Shown one piece after another: positions 27,101 to 36,921 of a stretch of DNA of 64,000 nt. How positions within the stretch are numbered: position 1 is the first letter of the stretch; each line of letters begins with the position of its first letter. The notes under the pieces were generated by a model. The model ran no database searches. It saw nothing but the letters and a program-made list of their open reading frames with translations, and had not been told where the DNA came from. The position numbers and the translations under genes are program-made. This DNA is from Phellopilus nigrolimitatus (Eukaryota; Basidiomycota; Agaricomycetes; Hymenochaetales; Hymenochaetaceae), in assembly GCA_021029095.1 (NCBI GenBank), contig JAJOHG010000006.1, forward strand, positions 434,001 to 498,000, written 5' to 3'.

Positions 27101-28500
27101 GGGAAACGCGAGCTATGAGTGGTTAGAACGTACAAGTCCTCAAGGCAAGCTCCTTTGTTCGGATCCATGGCCTTATTGAAGTCTAGATATTAAAGTGTTT
27201 TGGGAAGATTGAATGGCTGGCTTTGTGCGCCTTTGCTTTGCTCTTTGAGGTGATGAGAGGAAGCAAAGATTAATGGACGGATGACGAGATGGATTCTGCT
27301 GTCGATCGCAAACGCAAATCCTTCAAGTTCGCGGAGTCAATCACCCACCGACCGGGTGTTGCCGACTGCTCCTCACGTCGATTTTCGAATCACCATCATC
27401 CATGATCAGTCCGAGATAAATCCGAACTATCTTCGAGCATTTGCTCGAAGTTCTAGGTCCCAACCTCTACACTTCAAGTCCGATCTTCCGCTTTTGTATC
27501 CAGGTTCTTCGGCTCTGCTGGTATAGAGAAAATTATTTGCAGAAATTGCCTGTGAAACATTGGCCGTAAAGAGGGATACGAACTTTGCGCGTACCTGTGT
27601 TGCGTACGTCGGACCGACCCAATGTCCAGCTCGATGGTCAGTCGATTCTTGCTTTTTTTGAGACGTATCATGAACCGCCCGCTCAATGAAGTCCGACTTC
27701 GTCATGATCTCAGTTCAAAATTTCATCATTGACAACGGTTTACGTCTTTCCAAGCTCCAAAGATGGGCGTAGCAGTCGGACAGCTTTGGGCATACTCGGA
27801 TGACATTTTGTTCGAGCGCTCATAAACTTTTTAATTCCGTCTTGAACGCGTTTGTTTCCTCGTGTCATCTCGCTCTCATACATTCGACACGAATTCTAAG
27901 GAACGACTGAAAAATGTTCTGCACATTCTTACCTGCGGGCGGGCCTGTTATGTCTTGACCGATCCCACAATTTCGCAAAGGACGGATGTTTATGACACTC
28001 GTGGTGCTGCTGTGAATTCCTGGGTGCGTACGCACCACATGCGCCGGAGAGCACCAGATGCTGCGTATGCGTGAGTTCTAGCTTCATTCTTTCGACCGTA
28101 AAAGAGGCGTCTGAACCTACACGAATTCAGGTGCACTGGTGGGGCCTGCAGGAACCCGCAATAAACATAATCTCTACTGTAACCGGACAGCAGGTAGCCA
28201 TCAGGATGCCCAGAAGCTCGGTTCAGTAAATCTTCGCTGTTCTCATTACCCATGTATGGGTGACGGCAAGATGACATTCAAATCTTAACTCAATAAGCGT
28301 CCTTTATTGAAAAGAAAATGCAACACTGCTTAGTGCTCCTACGGAACTGCATATTAATACCCAACCAGAGAAAGAATGTCTAGACTTGCCCCAAAGTTCC
28401 TTTCCTCAAGTCGGGATTACACTGGCAGCGCGTCAGTTTTCCCCTTTCTTCTCTCCCGCTCGCTCGACTTACATTCTTTTTAAAATCTCTGGTCTGAGAT
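24169..28500. other. 4.3-kb stretch with no resolved gene
   Basis: I could not build a gene here. A G15 run lies at 24341-24355. On the minus strand around 26250-26750 there are short hydrophobic readings (a segment containing GGIALHSPLIGLAVLLQMM, and another with FVSALFVFLLPSS) that look like pieces of a membrane protein, but stops and frame changes break them. Other short frames (24565-24885, 25107-25364, 25444-25761, 27427-27705, all minus) show no family I know. The region may hold a decayed gene, a fast-evolving gene or transposon debris. No terminal repeats were recognised. Confidence 0.4.
24341..24355. repeat. G15 homopolymer
   Basis: Fifteen consecutive G on the plus strand, within about 200 bp upstream of the GT2 start codon. 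Such runs are prone to length errors and could form a quadruplex-like structure. Confidence 0.9.
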
Positions 28501-30835
28501 ATGTCAGACCCAGGCTCAAAGCCTGACGTCCCCTCATCCAACTTCCACTTCTCCGACACGGACGCAGACGCGTACTTTTCTCGTGATCTTCTGCGCCATT
28601 CAACAAGCATGCATTCCGTCGGCCCATCGGAGCATGCACACTCCGTCGTTGCGCAGTCCGCTGTGCTCGAGAATGCCGGAGGCCCAGAGCTCGAGCATGA
28701 TATGGAGCGGAGCGACAGTTTCCCTCTGACGCCACGCGACCCATTCTTGACTCCGGCACCCTCTGCGCAGGGCTCCAGCCACAATCTTACGCTGATGGCG
28801 GGAGCGACAGCCTCGAGCATTTCCATCCAGGGCTCGGGATACAGCTTTGCTAGCTTCGCGGACGGACAGGTTGCCGGTGCGGATACGCGCATGCGAGGAC
28901 TCCAGCGATACCAACGCAAGTGCGGAGATCGTTACTTTGCCGCGAACTAACACTGGCTCGGACTCAGTCAGTCCCTCCCGTCCCATCTCTCTCTTTCATG
29001 GCAAACCGTAACGCTCGTTCTAATCTAATCTGGTAACGCGGACCTTACCTCCGTTACTAGCACTGGCGCAGGTGCACCGTCCGGAAAGCGCGAATCCTTC
29101 GCCGCGCCGCCCCCGATGAAACGCCTTTATTCTACAGCTTCACTTGGCGCAGCTTCAGGGCGCACGCGGCGCACGTCTCAGCGCCCTACCATCGGCTCTT
29201 CTGTTCCAGGGACACCCGCCCTCCCTTCCCCGCGCAGCTCTTCGTATTCTCTCTCCGAAAAGGCTACCGGAGACCCTGGCGCACTCCGCGGTGTTATGTT
29301 TCAAGATCGTAAGGCCCCGACCGGACTGACGACGCGGCGCATGCAGTCACAGATGTTGGGTGCAGATGAGGTCCTTCACAAGCCATGGCTAACGACGCCG
29401 GTCCCCCGTGCACGTACAGCGTATTGGCTCACATTTTGCTTCGCTATGGTCGGCGTCATTGGGAGTTTTCTCCGCATTTACTTCGGAGCGAAGGGTGTGC
29501 AACTCTTACACGGCAACCTGTGCCTGGTGCTGGACGACGAATTCAACGGAAGCCAGATTAATGAGAGTATATGGGCATGGGAAGTCCAAATGGATGGGTT
29601 TGGGTGAGCGTTTTCTATTTATTCGTTTCTCTCGAAGAGTAAAACTGATTATGGATTTCTTGCTATAGGAATGGCGAGTTCGAAATGACAACCGACTCGC
29701 CTAATAACTCTTTTGTGGAAGATGGCATACTCTATATTGTTCCGACACTCACTTCGGACGTTATCGGTTCCTCTGCAGTATTCGACGGGCACACGTTCAA
29801 CCTCACAGGATGCACGTCCCTCAACTCGTCTGCGTGCAGCGCCGTGTCAAACATCACATCGCGCACCGTCATCAACCCCATACAGTCTGCGCGTCTCACA
29901 ACACGCAACAGCTCATCGATCCAGTATGGACGCGTCGAGATCCGCGCGAAAATCCCGAGAGGTGACTGGATCTGGCCCGCACTGTGGATGCTTCCTGTCG
30001 ACAACACGTACGGGCCGTGGCCGATTTCAGGTGAGATCGACATCATGGAGGCGCGCGGCAACGCGAAGACCTACCCTGCGCAGGGACGCGACTACGTGCG
30101 CTCGAGTCTGAACTGGGGCCCGCTCACCTGGCTCAACGAGGTCTCGAAGACGTTCGGTTGGTGGAACCAGCGCCGCCGCAGCTTCGACGAGGACTTCCAT
30201 ATCTACGGGTTCGAGTGGTCGGATAAATTCGTGTATGTTGGTTCCGTCCTATTCTATGTTACTTATTTTAAACGAATTTTCACCGCAGCCGGGCGTACGT
30301 GGACTCGCGCCTCCAATACATGCTTGATGTCAGCTTCAACGAGCCGTTCTTCAACCGTGGCGATTTCCCGCCGACCGTCTTCAACGGCTCCTCAGAAATT
30401 GCGGTCCCGAACCCATGGGGAGATGATAACTTCTCCGCGCCTTTTAATCAAGGTATAACCTCAAGAGAAATTTATTTCCGTTGTTTTCTGACTAGTCAAT
30501 GTGCATAAAGCATTCTACTTGATCATGGACGTTGCTGTCGGCGGTACGAGCGGTTGGTTCCCCGATAATGACGGTGACAAGCCGTGGCTAGACCAATCCT
30601 TGAGTGCGTTAATGAATTGGGACTTCCATTCGGAATAGCGTTATCTCATCAGTTTTCTTTCCATTAGCTGCGATGTATGATTTCGCGCGCGCACAGGATA
30701 CCTGGTACGCTACCTGGCCGACGGACGTGCGGGACCGTGGTATGGCTATGTACGTCTTCCGACTTCTACTGTCCCCTTTTCCAACACATCTGATTTCCTC
30801 CCAGCGACTACGTGAAGATGTGGCAACTCTGCTAA
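28501..30835 (+). CDS. KRE6/SKN1-type GH16 protein (beta-glucan synthesis related)
   Basis: Type II membrane protein of the secretory route linked in yeast to beta-1,6-glucan assembly. The domain part is clean from ATG 29116: exons 29116-29603 (within 29061-29603), 29669-30232, 30289-30452, 30496-30603, 30668-30749, 30805-30835; 478 aa. One membrane segment (YWLTFCFAMVGVIGSFLRIY) precedes the luminal GH16 domain with LVLDDEF, IPRGDWIWPALWMLP, the catalytic GEIDIMEARG (ExDxxE), and LIMDVAVGGTSGWFPD. Upstream, 28501-29007 encodes a Ser-rich cytosolic leader starting MSDPGSKPDV, but it needs a one-base shift near 28890 (to reach DSSDTNASAEIV) before splicing to 29061. So either the leader is misread by an indel or translation starts at 29116. 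Confidence 0.85.
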
Positions 30836-31591
30836 ACATTCATCCTCGCCTTGTCGCCGGCATTTCTTGCCTCTTACTTTTATATAGCTCACATCACGCG
30901 GAAAATTCACTCATCTTGCTGCTGCTCGCATTCAAGCTCTTTTTATTCCCCGGCGTTACTTCCTTGTAGAGAATATATTGCAAAACTACAAGACTTTCGC
31001 TCTCTACTGACAACAGAACGACTGCCTGTCATATACGCGCATACACGCTTTGTACGATCATTCCCTTCCTTAAACTCAGTCGTTACTGTACTTGCATCGT
31101 ATATTCTCGTTTGACGGACTAGTTTTCTCTTTTCTGTTCGTTTGGTTATCTTGATACTCGTAATTTACTTGTAGTATGGGTATTATGGACTTCTTGGGGT
31201 AAACTTGCTATCATTCTTCCATAATTCATATGGTCTTAGAGCACTTCATAAACAATAAACAAGCAAAATTTGGCTCGAAGGGCGTACTGTATATTTAATA
31301 CAGAATATGGTCGAGAATGGGTTTGAAGTGATTGGTAAAGAATAAAGATGCAGGAGCACTTCCGCTACTGCCGAAGCGGTGGTATAAACAAAAGTACATA
31401 ACGCGCTCGCGTACTAGTCTGAGTACAGACGGCAGATACTTATACGCAACGTTCGCGAGCGGAGGTTCCAAAATAAAAGTAAAATTTGCACAGATTATGG
31501 TACAACGCGAACAAAGCGTACAGTAGTCGATACAAGGTGAGAATAAAATGCAGGAAACTCAGCAGAACCGGTCGCTGTGTTATCAATGATA
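30836..31591. other. Intergenic between convergent genes
   Basis: AT-rich 3' flanks of the GH16 gene and FRG1. No gene seen. Confidence 0.5.
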
Positions 31592-32645
31592 TTAGCCACG
31601 CTGAGCCCTGCACTGAGCAGAAAGAAATGCTCGCCTTTTCAGTTTTGCTCGGCGGTCGAGAAGCGCCTCGGATAGATGGCCCTCTTTACGCGCCTTTTTG
31701 AGCTGCAAGTGATATAGTCAGCAGGAAAGGACAGTGAGCAGAGGTAAAGAAACCCGTACCTCTACTTTATCAGCATTTGAAGTGATCGACCTGCCTGCTC
31801 CCCAGGCTTGATAGATATGACTGAGGCAATTTAGTCAGGACGTTATTAGGAAAAAGCGAGGAGGTAAAAGCAACCCACTTCGTCCCCGCTTCGTCAATCT
31901 TCTTCTTTGCTTCGCCCTCCTTTTTCTTCCTCTCTTCCTCGCCCGCCTCCCGCTTGTACTTGCTCTGCACCTTGATGTAGAACCGCTCGTTGAACCCGAC
32001 CTCCTCCGCGTCGCCGCGCAGCGCGAGCGCGCCGCCGGCGACCTCGTCCACGCCCATATACTTCTCGTACACGTTCTGGAACGCGACCATGCCGTCGGGG
32101 AAGATGACCGGCGTCCACTCCTCCTGCGGCCCGCGCGCCTCGCGGAACGCGGAGACGAGCCCGTGCGCGTCGCACGAGAGGAACTTGCTCTCGCCGGACC
32201 CCGCGGCGGACGCGACGCCCGAGCGCAGGTTGATCGTCGGCGAGCCCGCGACGCGCGTGACGACCCACACCTGCGCGACGTCCGTCGGCGTCCTGTCGAG
32301 CAGGCCCACGCCGGCTTCGCCTTTCTCCTCCTCGTCGGCTGCCGCACCCTCCTCCTCCTCCTTCACTTTCTCTTTGTCCTTGTCCAGCTGCGTGAGCACG
32401 ATGCGCCCGCGCGTCGCGTCGAAGGCGACGCACACGGGCGACGGGTCGGAGGGGTGGAAGATGAAGGTTGGGCCGCGGATCTCGAGCGGGTTGTCCGGGC
32501 GGACCCACGTCTCGTCGTCCTCGTCCGCAGAGCCGTCGCGCTTTCTCCGACGGCGCGACGAGCCTTCGCCGCTTCCATCTTCATCGTCAGCGTGTTTGCG
32601 CTTCTTCTTGGACTTGTCGCCCTTGAATTTGAGCTTCGTCGGCAT
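31592..32645 (-). CDS. FRG1: FRG1 homologue, fascin-like nuclear RNA-associated protein
   Basis: FRG1 proteins have a beta-trefoil (fascin-like) domain, sit in nucleoli and spliceosomal fractions and bind RNA and actin. Three exons: 32645-31879, 31820-31760, 31702-31592 (312 aa, slightly longer than animal FRG1). The N-terminus is a basic nuclear-targeting region (KGDKSKKKRKH, RRRRKRDG). The trefoil includes FLSCDAHGLVSA, PVIFPDGMVAFQN and YEKYMGVDE. A long acidic/basic insert is rich in Glu-Lys. Splicing gives HIYQAWGAGRS, ITSNADKVE and LKKARKEGHL, the conserved C-terminal signature. The ATG at 32645 (MPTKLKFKGD) is preferred over an upstream one. It shares a 322-bp promoter with RPL26. Confidence 0.85.
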
Positions 32646-32967
32646 GGTTGGTGACGAAGACGTGACTGCAACTAGATTCGGCAATGGGTGGCGATCACCG
32701 CTCATGTACACCTTTTCTTTACTTTACAAAAAGTGAAAAAACTCCCCCGTCTTATTTTTTCTCAGTAAGTATCTATATAGAATAAGACAGCACAAAATAG
32801 ACATTGATGAAGCTGAATTTGTTTTTTTAAATGTGACCAATAAAAAGCGGCTTGACCGTGAGTCGAATGGCGAGCTTGTTTAGCGGTGTTTGCCTTAGTC
32901 GCCGGCACGGACGAAAAGTACACGACGAGCTCAAATCAAAGACGACGTCCGACACCTCAAGACAAAA
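32646..32967. promoter_or_regulatory. Divergent promoter of FRG1 and RPL26
   Basis: 322 bp between two start codons, with AT-rich tracts at about 32725-32840. A small purine-rich leader precedes the RPL26 ATG. No canonical TATA at a convincing distance. Confidence 0.45.
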
Positions 32968-33691
32968 ATGAAGACCACCACCGGTACGTCGCCTTGCTGC
33001 TGAAATGCGTATTCAAGCCCGTCTGTGTGCAGAGTCGGAGGAGGGCGAGCGACGGGAGGCCGGGCAGGCGGTGGATGTGTGGTGGACTGCCTGGATGGGC
33101 TCTGCGCGGGACGGGGCGGGCGAGCAGACGGCATGCTGATTCTCTGTCGATTTCTCCAATCTGCGCAGACTTCTCGTCGTCGCGCCGCAAGTCGCGCAAG
33201 CTGCACTTCGCCGCGCCCTCCTCGGTGCGGCGCAAGATAATGTCCTCCGCCCTCGCGAAGGACCTGCGCGCAAAATACAACGTGCGTTCTGCTCTTTCTT
33301 CCCCCTCCTCTCTCCTCTACCGCTCACACACAACCGGGCGCACGCACAGGCCCGCTCGCTCCCGATCCGCAAGGACGACGAGGTGCGCATCGTGCGCGGG
33401 AAGTACAAGGGCCGGGAGGGCAAGGTCACGCAGGTTTACCGCAAGAAGTGGGTGATCCACGTCGACCGCGTGCAGCGCGACAAGTCGAATGGCGCTTCCG
33501 CGCCCATTGGTGTCCACCCGAGCAACGTCGTCATCACCACGATCAAGCTCGACAAGGATCGGCGCGCGATCCTGGAGAGGAAGGACCGCAAGAAGAACCC
33601 GTCTGCGCGCCAGAGCGACGACATCGAGGCCGAGGTGAGTCGTCAGGACGCTTCGTGCCCCATCGACCTTACTCATATCTGTGTCCAGTAA
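32968..33691 (+). CDS. RPL26: 60S ribosomal protein L26 (uL24)
   Basis: Large-subunit protein near the polypeptide exit. Exons: 32968-32983, 33169-33281, 33350-33634 and a last exon that contributes only the stop codon (33689-33691); 138 aa, normal length. Sequence: MKTTT then [27 protein letters not shown], the KOW motif [20 protein letters not shown], and [15 protein letters not shown]. The short first coding exon of five residues is common in fungal ribosomal protein genes. The last intron (33635-33688) sits exactly between the final Glu codon and TAA; if it is not removed the reading continues for about 18 residues to a stop at about the same place. Confidence 0.95.
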
Positions 33692-34351
33692 TCGTTCTGT
33701 TGCTTTGTTGGGCTTTTCTTTCTTTCTTATCCTCTTTCTCTCATTACTTGCATGTTACCAAAATCCGCTGGCCTATGTATCGCAATTACGCACACGATAT
33801 GCAACACGCGATTTGTCGTCGCCTGGGAATTGTACGAATACGACAGAGGGCACGTGCGACTGAATTGGTCGGTACGACAAGCGATTGCTCTTTTGCGTCA
33901 GCGCATCTCGCCGGTCATCTGAGGACTGCTATAAGAGTGTGTTGCGTATAATGCGACTAACGGGCGAAAAGACATTACTGCAATTTTCCAGACGTTATAT
34001 CCGATATGATATACTTTCTGGCTATCACCATGACCACTTGGTTTGCATCTGGCTTCCGGTTCGTGAAGTCGACGTTGACCGTGACTGAGGGAAAAAACCA
34101 AGGAACGAATGAGAATAAAATGATACTATCCTCCTTCCACTTCGGAAAGTCCAATGCTATTCTTCCATATCTTCAACACCGGTCACTTCGGGGACAATAG
34201 CAACCTCTTCCCCCGCTCCGCCCGGGAATCTCAAACTTATATTTGGACAAGTCGAGTTATCCATGCTCGAAAGCATTTCTGCCTCTTGTTACAAACATTC
34301 AAATTTTCAGATCAGCTCTACATATAAGGTATCTTTGACACGACTCATGTT
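33692..34351. other. Intergenic between RPL26 and tRNA-Phe
   Basis: Mostly 3' flank. On the minus strand at about 34200-34290 a short reading ends GEEVAIVPEVTGVEDMEE then stop; it looks protein-like but I found no joining exon. No gene is called. Confidence 0.4.
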
Positions 34352-34454
34352 GCCGCAATAGCTCAGTTGGGAGAGCAGTAGACTGAAGTGTTATTCATGG
34401 AAGTGAATTGAGCATGGTTTCTAAAGGTCCCCCGTTCGAACCGGGGTTGTGGCA
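34352..34454 (+). tRNA. tRNA-Phe (GAA) with intron
   Basis: The acceptor stem GCCGCAA (34352-34358) pairs with TTGTGGC (34447-34453). A-box TAGCTCAGTTGG, B-box GTTCGAACC and a CCCCG/CGGGG T-stem are present. Anticodon GAA lies at 34385-34387 with the 3' neighbour G. An intron of about 30 nt (about 34389-34418) follows at the standard position one base after the anticodon. The spliced tRNA would be 73 nt before CCA addition. Confidence 0.93.
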
Positions 34455-35040
34455 TCAAGACAAATACATCGATTTTTTACATTAAGGAGGCTTCGGAAAC
34501 CGAGGAAGTCGAGGAGGATGTATCGTTTCATGCTCTCGACATAGTGCTTTTTTTGGACAATAGAGACATTGAGAAAGGCTGAAATGTTCATTTTATGCCG
34601 ATCTCATATTGGAAATACCGAAAGCCTGGGATTATAATGCCTGTGAAGACAATTACTGATTTGTTCGGCCTCAACTTTATGTGCTCTTGTTAGCTGTTTA
34701 ACGTCATCTTGGAAGTTTAGCTTGCTTCTTGGACATGAAATAATCGGAATTTGCTCAAACTCCGCTTTTCTGTGGTTCTTGGCATGTCGGCATTGAAAAA
34801 TCTGTAAATTCTGAAATAGCGGGAAATGATTATATGTGAAGTTCGAACAGCATTATATGTAGCTCCGTTAATAGGACGGAGACGAATTAGGTGAGATAAA
34901 GTCGAAATACTCATTTTCGGGGATATCGCGAGAACTATGTAAGCCAGCGTAAACTCAGTTTTATAATGAGTAAAATACATTGCATTCGAATGTCCGTAAA
35001 GTGCGCAACAGACATAGCATACAAAAGCAAAATCGCACGT
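34455..35040. other. Intergenic, no gene seen
   Basis: A plus-strand reading at 34487-34582 (EASETEEVEEDVSFHALDI) is acidic and short and has no start. An AT-rich stretch follows up to the UFD1 stop codon. No supported gene. Confidence 0.45.
34473..34478 (+). terminator. Pol III T-run after tRNA-Phe
   Basis: Six T about 19 bp past the tRNA 3' end, the usual RNA polymerase III stop. Confidence 0.7.
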
Positions 35041-36743
35041 CTAATCACTGTCAATGTAGATGACATCGTCGTCGTCAACCCCCCAATCTGGCGTCGGACT
35101 GCGCTCGCGTTGCTTCTGTGCGGCGCGAGAGCTCCGCGTCGGCCCACGGGGTACACGCGCCCCGCCCGCGCCCACGGGCCCGTCGGCTGGAGCGCGCCGC
35201 GAGGAGGCGCTGGTGAGCGCCTGTCCCTGGCCCCATCTAGCCTCGTCCGGCGTGTTCCCCTCCTCCCTACCCTTGCCCTTCGCGCTTGCGGAGGCAGAGG
35301 CAGAAGAAGACGGTGTGCCAGAAGAATTCCGCCCGGAAAGCGTGTTGCCCGCGCCCCCAAAGTTCGAGGGTTCCGCCGACTCCGAGCCAGCACCATCTTC
35401 CGGCTTGGCCGGACGCTTGTACGGGATGACCTTGAAGCCAAAGAAAAGCTTGCCATGCGGCAAGTTTAGCGGGGCCGGTGCACTGGCGTCCGATTCGAGG
35501 CTGTCGTTCGTAACTATTCGCTTTTTGCTGAGAGACAGTAAACATCGCGAAAGAGACAACGAAAAGGACTGAGGACTCACTCTGTGCGATAGACTTTGCT
35601 TCCCTCCATCATATTCTCGACACCCCTCTGAGTGATCCCGCGTCCCTTCGTCTTCCGTCCAGCCAACGTCTCGCCTTTGCCCTTGAAACTCTCCCACTTA
35701 TCTCCGTCTTTGGACACCGTAGTCTCTCCAGTAGAAGACCCGGCAAAAGCACCTGACAAAGACGAGGGCGGTCTCGATGAACCAGGCGTAGATGAATTCA
35801 AGTCGATCTTGAGTTTCGATGCCATCGTCGGTGGTGGCGCAGCCTTCGGCCGCTCTGGCTCCTTATAACCCACAGGCGCCGCAAAATCGACTTCAAGATC
35901 CGTGTCGACGATGCTGATACCTTCACCACCCGGTTGCGTCTCCATTATTAGAAGGTCAAAGATAATACTGTTGTAACTAATCTCGATAATATCGCCTTGC
36001 GTCAAGGCGGAGAAATTCCGTAAAGCATGCTCCAAACTGTAAGAAAAGATTGAGACATTAATGCCCTGACTGGGGATTGGGAAAGGATTCACTTACACGG
36101 CTTTCGGGTCAGATATCTCCAGGAAATGTACAGACTGTGCCTGTAACTTGACAAGCTTGCCCTTCGGAAGTTCCGCGCCTGTTATACGGATCGGATCGCC
36201 TTCATTAAGTCGCAGCGACTTCATCATCCAATACGGCAGGTGGACACAGCCCTCTTCGGCGATAAATTCAAGGACACCTGCATGTGTTGAGGCACCCGGG
36301 TTCTGCGGATTGTTGAGCTTGAACATCCACGGGGATTCCAAGTCTAAAGCTGTCAAGCTCGCCAACGCAGACGGCGGCAGGATGACTATCCCAATTGCAT
36401 TAGCAATCGGCTGACGTGTGGCGTGGCAGTTGGACTCACCTTTCCCGCCATAACTCAGGATAGTGCGTTCTTTGCCAGGCAGCATGGCCACACTGTACGC
36501 CTTCATATATTCATCGAAGTGGCGAGCTGGCCGTCTCATTTGCGGACCGAACCCGCCCCCGCCCGCGAACCCCCTGAGTAGGAGATGTGAACACGTTATG
36601 TTCAGCCACGGAAGGATACGTACTGGGCGAGTTGGGCAAAGAGACCGGCGCCGCCGGCGCCAAACGGATCGTCGTCTCCGAACTATCGAGAGCGTAAACT
36701 TCAATCCTGGGAGCAGGAAAAAACATCACTCACCATTGCCATA
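35041..36743 (-). CDS. UFD1: Ubiquitin fusion degradation protein 1
   Basis: Cofactor of the Cdc48/p97 segregase; with Npl4 it hands ubiquitylated proteins to Cdc48. Six exons (minus): 36743-36735, 36682-36624, 36573-36440, 36385-36097, 36036-35581, 35527-35041; 477 aa, longer than yeast Ufd1 because of a low-complexity tail. The UFD1 double-psi barrel region is clear: YSVAMLPGKER, GGKVILPPSALASL, GVLEFIAEEGCVHLPYWMM, LVKLQAQSVHFLEIS, ALRNFSALTQGDIIEI and SIVDTDLEVDF. The first coding exon holds just three codons (Met-Ala-Met). The protein ends DDDDVIYIDSD, an acidic-flanked hydrophobic core that fits a SUMO-interacting motif, which is also described at the end of yeast Ufd1. It shares a 178-bp promoter with CCT4. 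Confidence 0.95.
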
Positions 36744-36921
36744 TGATCTGAAAGCAATTCGAGTGCTGTGTGGTGGTCGTTGTAGTCTAGAGACAAGATG
36801 TACGCGTCAGACGCGTCAACGTAATGCGTGGCCTAATACGGAAATTGACTGTCACCTTCACTTTTGCCCAGCACGTCTTCACGCGTCTAACTCGTTCTCT
36901 GCTTCCGCCTGCTCCTTCAAA
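36744..36921. promoter_or_regulatory. Bidirectional promoter UFD1/CCT4 with three ACGCGT boxes
   Basis: Only 178 bp separate the two start codons. ACGCGT occurs at about 36802-36807, 36811-36816 and 36881-36886. This hexamer is the MluI cell-cycle box bound by MBF/SBF-type factors in fungi; whether it acts so here is inference. Confidence 0.55.

Noticed and set aside
24169..28500. Retrotransposon or DNA transposon in the gene-poor stretch
   Set aside because: No reverse transcriptase, integrase or transposase motif, and no terminal direct or inverted repeats were recognised.
31835..32508. Long Arg/Ala/Pro-rich frames overlapping FRG1
   Set aside because: They are alternate-frame shadows of the GC-rich FRG1 exon; FRG1 motifs are in the other frame.
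34200..34290. Peptide ending VPEVTGVEDMEE as the last exon of a minus-strand gene
   Set aside because: No upstream exon could be joined and the tRNA-Phe gene lies directly upstream on that strand.
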